Of a DNA stretch of 42,994 nucleotides, positions 1 to 6,818 are shown one piece after another. The position numbers were made by a program, and so were the translations under genes. Under the pieces are notes generated by a model, which was not told the DNA's origin, searched no databases, and was given only the letters and a program-made list of their open reading frames with translations. How positions within the stretch are numbered: position 1 is the stretch's first letter; the number at the start of each line of letters is the position of its first letter. The stretch lies in contig JADFKZ010000006.1 in the NCBI GenBank assembly GCA_022564665.1, forward strand, positions 1 to 42,994. The letters run 5' to 3'. Source of the DNA: Planctomycetota bacterium. GTDB taxonomy: Bacteria; Planctomycetota; Phycisphaerae; Phycisphaerales; SM1A02.

Positions 1-2
1 GC

Positions 3-311
3 GAAGCCGCGCCGTCCGCGAGCCCAAGCGTCACCGTGTTACCGGAACACCTGGCTCCCGCGCTGGGGACAGGCGGCAAGGGCACGCTTGATTCGGCGGT
101 CCAGCCGAGGGCGGACACGCCAGCGGGGATCGAGTCGAGCTCCCTGTGGGCGCGCGTGGAGCCTGGCGTGGGCACGCTCTTTGAGTGGGTGAACTACCCG
201 ATCCGTTTTCTTCCGCAGTCGGGTCGGCCGGTCATCAGCTGGCTGGCGCTCTCCCTTCTTTTCTGGGCGCCGATCGTCTGGCTGATCGCGTTGCTGGTCG
301 TGGGAAGGTGA
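3..311 (+). CDS. C-terminal part of an unidentified membrane-anchored protein
   Basis: The reading frame is open from the left edge (codons begin at base 3) to a TGA at 309-311, so the gene starts outside the window. About 102 residues are visible. The first 60 are Pro/Ala/Ser-rich and look like a linker. The last 25 or so form one hydrophobic helix (WLALSLLFWAPIVWLIALLV) ending in Gly-Arg. This is a C-terminal membrane anchor with almost no tail. A GTG at 36 could serve as a start, but the frame continuing through the edge makes truncation more likely. I do not recognise the family. The C-terminal helix with a terminal Arg recalls exosortase sorting signals only loosely, because there is no PEP motif in front of it. 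Confidence 0.5.
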   Translation, partial: EAAPSASPSVTVLPEHLAPALGTGGKGTLDSAVQPRADTPAGIESSSLWARVEPGVGTLFEWVNYPIRFLPQSGRPVISWLALSLLFWAPIVWLIALLVVGR

Positions 312-315
312 GGAG

Positions 316-354
316 GGCTGTCGGCTGTCGGCTGTCAGCTATCAGCTGTCGGCC
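316..354. repeat. Intergenic GGCTGTC/GGCTATC simple repeat
   Basis: This stretch is built from tandem variants of GGCTGTC and AGCTATC. The same words recur at 19085-19100 and 20952-20976, always between genes, and a shorter trace is at 463-478. It is a dispersed intergenic repeat and shows no coding signature. Confidence 0.6.
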
Positions 355-497
355 GGAGCGGAGGACCCAACAGAGAGCAGCAGGTTCGTCCCGGCCCCAG
401 CCGCGCCAGGCAGGACGCCAAGCGGCGTGGGGAACATGGACGCCGAGCAGCTGACAGAAAAAGAGGCTGTCGGCCATCAGCCCCATCGGAGGGGGAT

Positions 498-1397
498 TCA
501 CTTTTTTCGATACTTCCGTGCCTGCTCCTCGGCATGATACGAGCTTCGAACCAGCGGGCCGGACTCGACGACCTCGAATCCCCGCTCGAGCCCTTCTCGC
601 CGGAAGCGATCGAACTGCTCGGGCCTGACCCATCGGTCCACAGGAAGATGGTTGCGGCTGGGCTGGAGGTACTGGCCGATGGTGAGAATGTCGGCTCGGC
701 TGATCGCTCGTATGTCGTCCATGAGCCCAAGGACCTCTTCATCGTGCTCACCGATACCGACCATGAGGCCCGTCTTGGTCACGAGCCCCTGCTCCTTGAT
801 CCACTTCAGCACACTCAGAGATCTTTCGTACCGAGCCTGTGGGCGGACGGCGGGGTGCATCCGCCGAACGGTTTCCATGTTGTGGGCAAGGATGTCCGGG
901 CCCGACTCGATAACGAGCTGAAGGGCGCTTGGGTCACCCCTGAAATCTCCGACGAGCGCTTCCACGGAGGTGCGGGGGCTCGCCACACGGACGCGTCGGA
1001 TCGTCTCGGCCCAGTGAGCGGCCCCGCCGTCGGGCAGATCGTCGCGATCAACGCAGGTGATGACGATGTGTGTGAGGTCTAGCTGTGCCACCGATTCCGC
1101 GACCCGGCGGGGCTCGTCGGGATCGGGAGGCTGGGGTCGGCCAGTCCGGACGTTACAAAAGCCGCAGGAGCGGGTGCAGACATCACCGAGGATCATGATG
1201 GTGAGGGTACCCCGCGCCCAACAGTCCCCGATGTTGGGACAGGTTGCCTCCTGACAGACCGTGTGAAGGCCCTGCTTGGCAATGAGCCCCCTGAGCCGCT
1301 CGTACTCGGCCCCGGCAGGGGCCTTGGCTCGGATCCAGGCTGGTTTGCGAGGGATTGCCAGCTGGCGTGCATCTGTTTGGGTGTTGTTCAGTATCAT
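498..1397 (-). CDS. lipA: Lipoyl synthase (radical SAM)
   Basis: Lipoyl synthase inserts two sulfurs into protein-bound octanoyl groups to make lipoyl cofactors for 2-oxoacid dehydrogenases and the glycine cleavage system. Both iron-sulfur clusters are visible. The auxiliary cluster motif is CX4CX5C (Cys48, Cys53, Cys59) and the radical-SAM motif is CX3CX2C (Cys74, Cys78, Cys81). The C-terminal RSSYHAE segment, which supplies the serine ligand of the auxiliary cluster, is also present. The frame stays open up to 1550, but the extra 51 residues are Arg/Pro-rich and unlike the family. I use the ATG at 1397, which gives 299 aa, close to the usual 290-330. No strong ribosome-binding site precedes it; a GTG at 1412 is an alternative. 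There is no lipB in the window, so it appears as a single-gene unit. Confidence 0.95.
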   Translation of the reverse strand: MILNNTQTDARQLAIPRKPAWIRAKAPAGAEYERLRGLIAKQGLHTVCQEATCPNIGDCWARGTLTIMILGDVCTRSCGFCNVRTGRPQPPDPDEPRRVAESVAQLDLTHIVITCVDRDDLPDGGAAHWAETIRRVRVASPRTSVEALVGDFRGDPSALQLVIESGPDILAHNMETVRRMHPAVRPQARYERSLSVLKWIKEQGLVTKTGLMVGIGEHDEEVLGLMDDIRAISRADILTIGQYLQPSRNHLPVDRWVRPEQFDRFRREGLERGFEVVESGPLVRSSYHAEEQARKYRKK

Positions 1398-1565
1398 GCC
1401 GCTGAGGCTCACCCGGGGCCGACCGAGGTGGCGGGCTGTGTCGCCACCGAGAGGGCGTGGATGGCGGGCTGTGGTCAGGCTGATCGTCCGCTGGGAAGGG
1501 CGGCCGGGATCGTGGCGACCAGGTGAGTCGGAGTTGGGAATGCGGGTCATGGCAGCGGGACTCTA

Positions 1566-1626
1566 GCCCGGATTATTCATGAACGTCGTCGCGAGGGCGC
1601 AGTAGATGGTCATGAATAGTCCGGGC
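1566..1626. repeat. 61-bp palindrome-ended repeat, copy 1
   Basis: The ends are inverted repeats of about 17 bp: GCCCGGATTATTCATGA on the left and TCATGAATAGTCCGGGC on the right, with one mismatch in the arms. They enclose a 27-bp centre containing GTCGCGAGGGCGCAGTAG. Copy 2 at 3547-3607 matches at 57 of 61 positions in the same orientation. The two copies bracket the Wza-like gene. The size and inverted ends suit a MITE-like or REP-like non-autonomous element. No transposase is in the window. Confidence 0.75.
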
Positions 1627-1843
1627 CAGGCTCATCCCCTTGGATCGGCCTCCCGCCGGGGCGGGACCAGCCGATTCGTGGTCCCATCGGCACGTCCGAG
1701 AACATTCGCTTCCTTGTCTGCCTATCTAACGAAGGCGGCGAGCCGATAAGGGGCAAACGCTTGGTCACCGGGATCCCTGCGCGTCATGCGAACCGACGCA
1801 GGCGTAATCCCCCCGCGCCGTTTGTTCATGGGACGCTGAGGCG
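1627..1843. other. Upstream region of the Wza-like gene, no gene seen
   Basis: With copy 1 of the 61-bp repeat, this makes 446 bases between the divergent lipA and Wza-like genes, so both promoters should lie here. I see a GC-rich inverted repeat near 1650-1665 and a bulged hairpin pairing CCTGCG with CGCAGG near 1777-1802. I looked for sigma-54 (-24/-12) and strong sigma-70 boxes and found none that were convincing. Confidence 0.3.
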
Positions 1844-3439
1844 ATGGAAGCACAATCGGTCAAGAATTCCGCGAACTCGGGACCGCAGCGGCGGCCTGGG
1901 GCGGGGTGCGGAAACCTGCCTGTCGCAGGGCGCATCTGGTCACTCACGTGTAGTTGCTGGCTTCTGGCCACGATGGGGGCGATGCCCGGCTGCGAGGTTG
2001 ATTCCTTCTTCGACCCCTCCAGGACCGGCCGCTTCGAGCACATGCCCACGACGATCCCGATTCTGGAGCGGATCGATGTGATCGAGCAGGCTGAGGAGCC
2101 CTGGGCGCGGGCGACCGCGGTCACCCGCGACGACCTGCTGCCCAGCGATCTGACCTACCGGCTTGCACCGGGTGATGTCATCACCGTGGAGATATTCGAA
2201 CTGCTCGAGCAGGGTGTGGTGTGGCAGTCGATCCGGCGTATCGACGCCGGCGGGTTCTTCCGCCTGCCGGCCCCGCTGGGTGATGTCCGCGCCGTCGGGC
2301 TCACCGTCCAGGAGTTCCAGGACGACGTGACACGGCTGGTGGATGAGCTGGTGATCAAGGACCCGATGGTAAACGTTCAGATCGAGGAGGGGGGCGCATT
2401 CCGATACACCATCTACGGCGCATCGGCGGGAGTCGGTCTCTACACGCTGATGCGGCCGGACATGGGCCTGCTCGAGGCCTTGGCCCAGGCGGGTGGCGTG
2501 CCCGCGGGGACAAAAAGAATCTACGTGATCCGCCAAAAGGCCTTGAGCCGCGATGTGATCTTTGAACCCTCTCCCCGGAGGCCGGCGCCCGCCGAGGATC
2601 GCCCCCGGGAGCCGCCTGACATAGAGAAACTGATCCGAGAGCTCGAGGAGCAGGAAGCGCGTGACGTCCATCCAGGGCTGCTGCGTCAGGAGGGCGAGCC
2701 TGTCATCGATATAGACGAGTTGGAGCCCTTGCAGCAGCCGCCAATGCCCGAGCTGGTGACTGCCCCGCCCACGCTGGGGCCCTCCCCCCAGCCCCGACAG
2801 GAGACAGACGCCGTGCGGCAGTCCGGTGATGTCTTCATCTACGACGAGCAACTGGAGAAATGGGTCCGCGTGCCTGCCGAGGAACCTGCGGGCCGGGTGC
2901 CGCAAGTTGAGAGGGCACCGACTGAGGAGGAGGAGCTTATCGTTGAGCGGATCATCGAGGTTCCCTATGACAAGCTCAGGGAGGGTGACAGCACCTACAA
3001 CATCATTATCCGGCCCGGAGACCGGATTTACGTTCCCGAAGCTGAGGTTGGCGTCGTGTACATCGACGGGGAGATCGCCCGACCCGGCGTCTATTCGCTG
3101 CCCGTCGCGGGCCGTCTGACGCTCAGCCGTCTGATCGCCGCGGCGGGAGGGGCGGGTCCGCTGGCCATTCCCGAGCGCGTCGACCTCACCCGCATCGTGG
3201 GAGAAGGCCGCGAGGCCACGCTGCGGCTCAATCTGGCGGCCATCCGGCGCAAGACCGAGCCCGACCTCTACCTGAGGCCCGACGACCACATCATCATTGG
3301 CACCAGCTGGATCGCCACCCCGCTCGCGGTCGTCCGAAACGGGTTGCGGGCCACCTACGGCTTCGGATTCCTCCTCGACCGGAACTTCGGCAACGACGTC
3401 TTCGGCCCGCCCCCGGTCAGGTTTATCCAACAACAATAG
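1844..3439 (+). CDS. Wza-like polysaccharide export lipoprotein with SLBB domains
   Basis: This is a polysaccharide-export outer-membrane protein (Wza/GumB/EpsE type), which forms the exit channel for capsule or exopolysaccharide. After a long N-terminus, a hydrophobic stretch (about residues 33-49) ends in a lipobox AMPGC, with Cys50 as the likely lipidated residue. The Poly_export domain follows (about 105-190, with YRLAPGDVITVEIFE and the sheet around VKDPMVNVQI). A first SLBB-like segment is at about 190-225, and a second at about 400-450 (VYIDGEIARPGVYSLP). The region between, about 245-375, is Pro/Glu-rich and low complexity, and makes the protein (531 aa) longer than the usual 350-400. 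The C-terminal helix expected of Wza is not obvious. The gene sits between the two 61-bp repeats, just ahead of the exosortase. The start is uncertain: only a weak GAGG precedes the ATG. Confidence 0.85.
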   Translation: MEAQSVKNSANSGPQRRPGAGCGNLPVAGRIWSLTCSCWLLATMGAMPGCEVDSFFDPSRTGRFEHMPTTIPILERIDVIEQAEEPWARATAVTRDDLLPSDLTYRLAPGDVITVEIFELLEQGVVWQSIRRIDAGGFFRLPAPLGDVRAVGLTVQEFQDDVTRLVDELVIKDPMVNVQIEEGGAFRYTIYGASAGVGLYTLMRPDMGLLEALAQAGGVPAGTKRIYVIRQKALSRDVIFEPSPRRPAPAEDRPREPPDIEKLIRELEEQEARDVHPGLLRQEGEPVIDIDELEPLQQPPMPELVTAPPTLGPSPQPRQETDAVRQSGDVFIYDEQLEKWVRVPAEEPAGRVPQVERAPTEEEELIVERIIEVPYDKLREGDSTYNIIIRPGDRIYVPEAEVGVVYIDGEIARPGVYSLPVAGRLTLSRLIAAAGGAGPLAIPERVDLTRIVGEGREATLRLNLAAIRRKTEPDLYLRPDDHIIIGTSWIATPLAVVRNGLRATYGFGFLLDRNFGNDVFGPPPVRFIQQQ

Positions 3440-3546
3440 GGCCCGGCTCCCCCCGGCTCCCGGCCCAACCCCCACCCGGCCCCCTCCACAAGGGCCATCG
3501 GGGCGAACCCAATGGGTGCCAGCACCCGTATCAAGGGACATCACAA

Positions 3547-3607
3547 GCCCGGATAATCCATGAACTTCGTCGCGAGGGCGCAGTAGATGGTCATGAATAA
3601 TCCGGGC
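3547..3607. repeat. 61-bp palindrome-ended repeat, copy 2
   Basis: This copy has the same orientation as copy 1 at 1566-1626 and differs at four positions. The arms are GCCCGGATAATCCATGA and TCATGAATAATCCGGGC; flanking bases extend the pairing by one base on each side (A...T). It lies 108 bp after the Wza-like stop and ends about 120 bp before the preferred exosortase start. Confidence 0.75.
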
Positions 3608-3718
3608 TAGCCCCGGTAGGTACCGGCACCGGGTCGGTGTGGCCAGCGGGCCTGGAATGGCCGGGGAAGAAAGGGCGCGACCGGATGCCGCTACCCAGGC
3701 CGACCATCGGTGCCGATC

Positions 3719-3725
3719 GGAGGGG
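3719..3725 (+). promoter_or_regulatory. Shine-Dalgarno site supporting a TTG start for the exosortase
   Basis: GGAGGGG lies directly upstream of an in-frame TTG at 3729, five bases from the GGAGG core. It is the best ribosome-binding site near this gene. The upstream GTG (3639) and ATG (3657) starts have no comparable site. Confidence 0.55.
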
Positions 3726-3728
3726 CCC

Positions 3729-4694
3729 TTGACCAGCATTGCTGGCGGATCTCCGGTCGCTTTCCCGCCCACGGCGATCCAGGGGCAGTTGCGGGGGCTG
3801 CTTCTCGGAGGGGCGATTCTGACGGCCGTTTTCGTCTGGGTGTTCTGGCATTTCCTTGCCTCGCAGGTTCGCATCGGGATCACGCAGCAGGCGGACTGGG
3901 GCCACACGCTGATCATCCCCCTGGTTGCCGGCTATTTCGTCTACCTCAACCGGCACCGCCTGCTTGAAACGGGGTTCCGCACCTCGTGGGTCGGGCTGAT
4001 CCCGGTTGTGCTTGGTGTGGGCTGGTACACCTTCTGCTGGCTCGGGCCGCCGACGGTGCGCCACCACAACCTGCAAGGTGCCGGGTTGTCGCTGACCCTC
4101 TTTGGGATCGCGTTGCTCTTTACCGGCTTCAGAGCAATGACGCTGCTGTGGTTTCCCCTGGTCTACCTGTGTCTGTTCAGCCAGACGATCTCTCAGCGGT
4201 TGATGGAGGTCGTCACGTTCAAACTGCAGGACATCACCGCCCGGGGATCGCATATCTGCCTGAACCTCATCGGGATCGATACCGATCGGTCCGGCAATGT
4301 CCTGTATGTCTGGGATTGGAATGAAGGGGTCTCCAAGCCGCTGAACATCGCCGAGGCGTGCTCGGGCATGCGAATGCTCATGGCCTTTCTCGCCCTGGGT
4401 ATCGCGATGGCATACACGGGGTTCAAGCACTATTGGCAACGGGTGGTGCTGGTCCTCATGGGCATCCCGGTCGCCATTTTCGTCAACATTCTCCGCGTGG
4501 CCACCCTGGCCATTCTTAGCATATTCGACACGAACTTCGTCGCCGGCGACTTTCACACCTTCATCGGCCTGATCTGGCTCGTCCCGGCGTTCCTTATGTT
4601 CCTGGGGGTGATGTGGATCCTGCGGCACATGGTCATTGAGCAGCCCGAGGCGCCGGCCGCCGGACCCGCCGGGGAAAGGCCTCCATCCTCATGA
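3729..4694 (+). CDS. xrt: Exosortase (cysteine transpeptidase-like membrane protease)
   Basis: Exosortases are polytopic inner-membrane enzymes that cleave and transfer proteins carrying a C-terminal sorting signal (PEP-CTERM type), usually in step with exopolysaccharide synthesis. Seven to eight hydrophobic helices are visible. The three catalytic residues sit in their expected contexts: Cys211 in EACSGMRML, Arg256 in NILRVATLA and His276 in GDFHTFIGLIW (numbered from the TTG start, 321 aa). Starting at GTG 3639 or ATG 3657 would add 30 or 24 polar residues. I prefer TTG 3729 because of the GGAGGGG just upstream. The gene overlaps the EpsI gene by four bases (ATGA), as usual for this pair. 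No obvious sorting-signal substrate is in the window. The subfamily cannot be fixed by eye; planctomycetes have their own exosortase types. Confidence 0.92.
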   Translation: MTSIAGGSPVAFPPTAIQGQLRGLLLGGAILTAVFVWVFWHFLASQVRIGITQQADWGHTLIIPLVAGYFVYLNRHRLLETGFRTSWVGLIPVVLGVGWYTFCWLGPPTVRHHNLQGAGLSLTLFGIALLFTGFRAMTLLWFPLVYLCLFSQTISQRLMEVVTFKLQDITARGSHICLNLIGIDTDRSGNVLYVWDWNEGVSKPLNIAEACSGMRMLMAFLALGIAMAYTGFKHYWQRVVLVLMGIPVAIFVNILRVATLAILSIFDTNFVAGDFHTFIGLIWLVPAFLMFLGVMWILRHMVIEQPEAPAAGPAGERPPSS

Positions 4695-5551
4695 TGTACG
4701 ACCGTCAGGCCCCAGCCGCTCTCGCTGTCACCAGCCTCACCCTGCTGGCGTGCGGCATCGGCTTCCGCTTTGCGGTGCATGCCGCTGACTTGTATCTGCG
4801 CAAGGAGGCCGTTGAGTTGCGGATCCAGTTGTCCAACATCCCCAAGCGTCTCGGTCAATGGACCGCCAGTGGGCCCGACGGCAAGCTGACGGCCGAGGTT
4901 GAGGAGGTGCTCGGGACCGCTCAGTACCTCGACCGCTGGTATGTCAACCAGTCCCGGTGCGCCGGGAGTCGCGGCAAAGCCCTGAACGTCCACATCACCT
5001 ATTACACCGGCCTGATCGACACGGTGCCCCACATACCGGACAGGTGTCTCGTGGCCTCCGGCGCAATAAAGGCCACCCTGCCCCTCAATATCGACCTCAT
5101 CGTCGATCGCAGCGACTGGATAAGTTCAGATCTCCTGAACCGCAGAACCGGCGACCCGTATCCGGTGTATACATTCACGCAGAGCATCACCGGCCGACCG
5201 GTCACGGTGCACATGCCGATTGGGAACTTCAGGCTCCGCATCACGGAGTTTCGGTACAAGGGTCGCCCGAATGAACGGCTCTATGCCGGGTACTTCTTTA
5301 TCGCCAACGGCTATACCACCCCGCGGCCGGAGAGAGTCCGGTGGTTCGCATTCGATCTGACGACGAAATACGCCTATTTCACAAAGATTCAATTCACCAT
5401 GCGCGCGTCGGAGAGCGTCGATCGATCGGAGTACGTCGAGTTGGTTTCAGATCTTTTGGATGATCTTCTGCCCGAGCTGATGCGCTGCTTGCCGGACTGG
5501 GCGGAGGTCGAGTCCCGGTCCCAATCGCGGTCCGCAGAACGGGCCTCTTAG
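4691..5551 (+). CDS. epsI: Exosortase-associated EpsI family protein
   Basis: EpsI (DUF3485) proteins accompany exosortases, either as separate genes or fused to them, and are thought to help exosortase-linked polymer export or substrate processing; the biochemical role is not established. The N-terminus has one membrane helix (about residues 8-30). Family features follow: IPKRLGQW near residue 50, an HITYYTG segment, and the VPHIPDRCLVASG motif with the conserved Pro-x-x-Cys-x-x-x-x-Gly pattern. The last 20 residues are Ser/Arg-rich. It starts inside the exosortase stop codon (ATGA overlap), so translation is probably coupled. At 286 aa it is somewhat longer than many stand-alone EpsI proteins. 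Confidence 0.88.
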   Translation: MMYDRQAPAALAVTSLTLLACGIGFRFAVHAADLYLRKEAVELRIQLSNIPKRLGQWTASGPDGKLTAEVEEVLGTAQYLDRWYVNQSRCAGSRGKALNVHITYYTGLIDTVPHIPDRCLVASGAIKATLPLNIDLIVDRSDWISSDLLNRRTGDPYPVYTFTQSITGRPVTVHMPIGNFRLRITEFRYKGRPNERLYAGYFFIANGYTTPRPERVRWFAFDLTTKYAYFTKIQFTMRASESVDRSEYVELVSDLLDDLLPELMRCLPDWAEVESRSQSRSAERAS

Positions 5552-5573
5552 CCGACACCAAGAGGGGACAGAT

Positions 5574-6818
5574 ATGGCAGCCCGTGTCAATACCAGGTTT
5601 GTGCTCATACTGAGCTTCTCGATCTTTTCGATCGTTGGTCTCGTCGGTGGACTGTGGGTCCTGAAGATCCGCGGCGATGCAACCCGCAACATCAGGGCCG
5701 GTGATCAGCTCATGGCCCAGGGTGACTACTCGCTGGCGGTGCAGATGTATGGCCGGGCGGTGAACAAGGAGCCGGGGAGCCTGGATCACCTCCGCAAGAT
5801 GGAAAAGGCGATCCTGCGCGTTCGGCCCAGTACACAGGGCGACGTGGAGGAGTTGTACGCCAGGCGAGTCGGGGTGCTTCGCCACAGGGTCCGCTACCGA
5901 GGGCAGGATGCCGAGGTGCATTTGAGCCTCCTTCGGGAGCTTCACCGGGCCGCCCGGTTTGTCAATCGGGCCGTTCTCTGGCAGGAGCTGGCCAATGTCG
6001 CTGAGGAAATGTGGGAGCAGGTGCCGGCGAGCGATCCCAAACGCATCCATGCCAGGTTGTACCGGGGGATGGCCAACAGCCACATGATGACGCCGCGCTC
6101 CGAGACCGATACGGGGATTCGCGAGCTCAGCTCGGATCTGGAGAGCTTTGTCGACAGCGTTCCCCGCGATGATCTGGGCTGGGCGGCGCTGGCCTGGAGC
6201 CAGTTGTCGATCGCACTGCACCTGGAGCTCGACGGGCAGACCAGCCAGGCCCTGACGTGGTTCAGCCGGCTTGAGGAAACGCTAGATCGAGCTGAAGCTC
6301 CTGACGCAGCTCCCGACGGACCGGAAATCGCCAGGATCACCGCCGGATACTTTGCGACCAGGTATCTGGCCGATCCGGAGTCGGTCGACCCCGATGAGAT
6401 GAGGGCTGCGATCGACAGGATGGTCCAGCTTGTTCCGCGCTCGACAGAGCCCCAGCTCCTTCCCCAAGTCGTGGAGATTCTGCGCCAGGTCAATGACGCG
6501 CAGGGGGCGTCCAGGGCGATCCAGCTGCTGGAGCAGTTTCTCGAGGAAAATCCCGAGTCGCACTACCACCGGATGCTGCTGGCCGAGCTGTACTTTCGCA
6601 ACGACGACCTCGAGGCAGCGCACGGGGCGTCGGAGGAGATCGTCGCGGCCCGGCCCGTGCCGGTCAGCCTGCTCTCGCGGATTCAGCACCGGCTGAGGAT
6701 TCGGGCGGCAAGCCTCATCGTCGACATCCAATACCAGCGCTGGGAGCGGGCCGAAGACGCCGAGAAAAAAGCGCAGCGTCGGGCCATCGAGGACGCCCGT
6801 ACCGCTTGGCGTCACTGA
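5574..6818 (+). CDS. Membrane-anchored TPR protein, N-terminal part of a probably split gene
   Basis: This is a 414-aa protein with one N-terminal membrane helix (about residues 8-30) followed by helical TPR-like repeats (for example GDQLMAQGDYSLAVQMYGRA near 45, and ESHYHRMLLAELYFRND near 325). It lies 22 bases after epsI, in a position where exosortase loci often carry large TPR proteins such as PrsT. The frame ends at TGA 6816-6818 in the middle of what looks like a repeat helix. Reading on in the -1 frame near base 6805 joins it smoothly to the next ORF (...EDARTA + LASLMVDPE...). I therefore suspect a frameshift, natural or from sequencing, splitting one protein of about 1,590 aa. The alternative is two genes coupled through TGATG. 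Confidence 0.75.
   Translation: MAARVNTRFVLILSFSIFSIVGLVGGLWVLKIRGDATRNIRAGDQLMAQGDYSLAVQMYGRAVNKEPGSLDHLRKMEKAILRVRPSTQGDVEELYARRVGVLRHRVRYRGQDAEVHLSLLRELHRAARFVNRAVLWQELANVAEEMWEQVPASDPKRIHARLYRGMANSHMMTPRSETDTGIRELSSDLESFVDSVPRDDLGWAALAWSQLSIALHLELDGQTSQALTWFSRLEETLDRAEAPDAAPDGPEIARITAGYFATRYLADPESVDPDEMRAAIDRMVQLVPRSTEPQLLPQVVEILRQVNDAQGASRAIQLLEQFLEENPESHYHRMLLAELYFRNDDLEAAHGASEEIVAARPVPVSLLSRIQHRLRIRAASLIVDIQYQRWERAEDAEKKAQRRAIEDARTAWRH

Noticed and set aside
221-311. PEP-CTERM-type exosortase substrate at the left edge
   Set aside because: There is a C-terminal helix and a final Arg, but no PEP or similar motif before the helix and no basic cluster after it.
1700-1800. Riboswitch or sigma-54 promoter upstream of the Wza-like gene
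   Set aside because: GGGGCAAACGC and GGCACG words are present, but neither the paired structure nor the GG-N10-GC spacing holds.
1940-3916. Long minus-strand frame of 658 codons opposite the Wza-like and exosortase genes
   Set aside because: It is a shadow frame of GC-rich coding DNA; the protein has no family features, and the plus-strand genes are clear.
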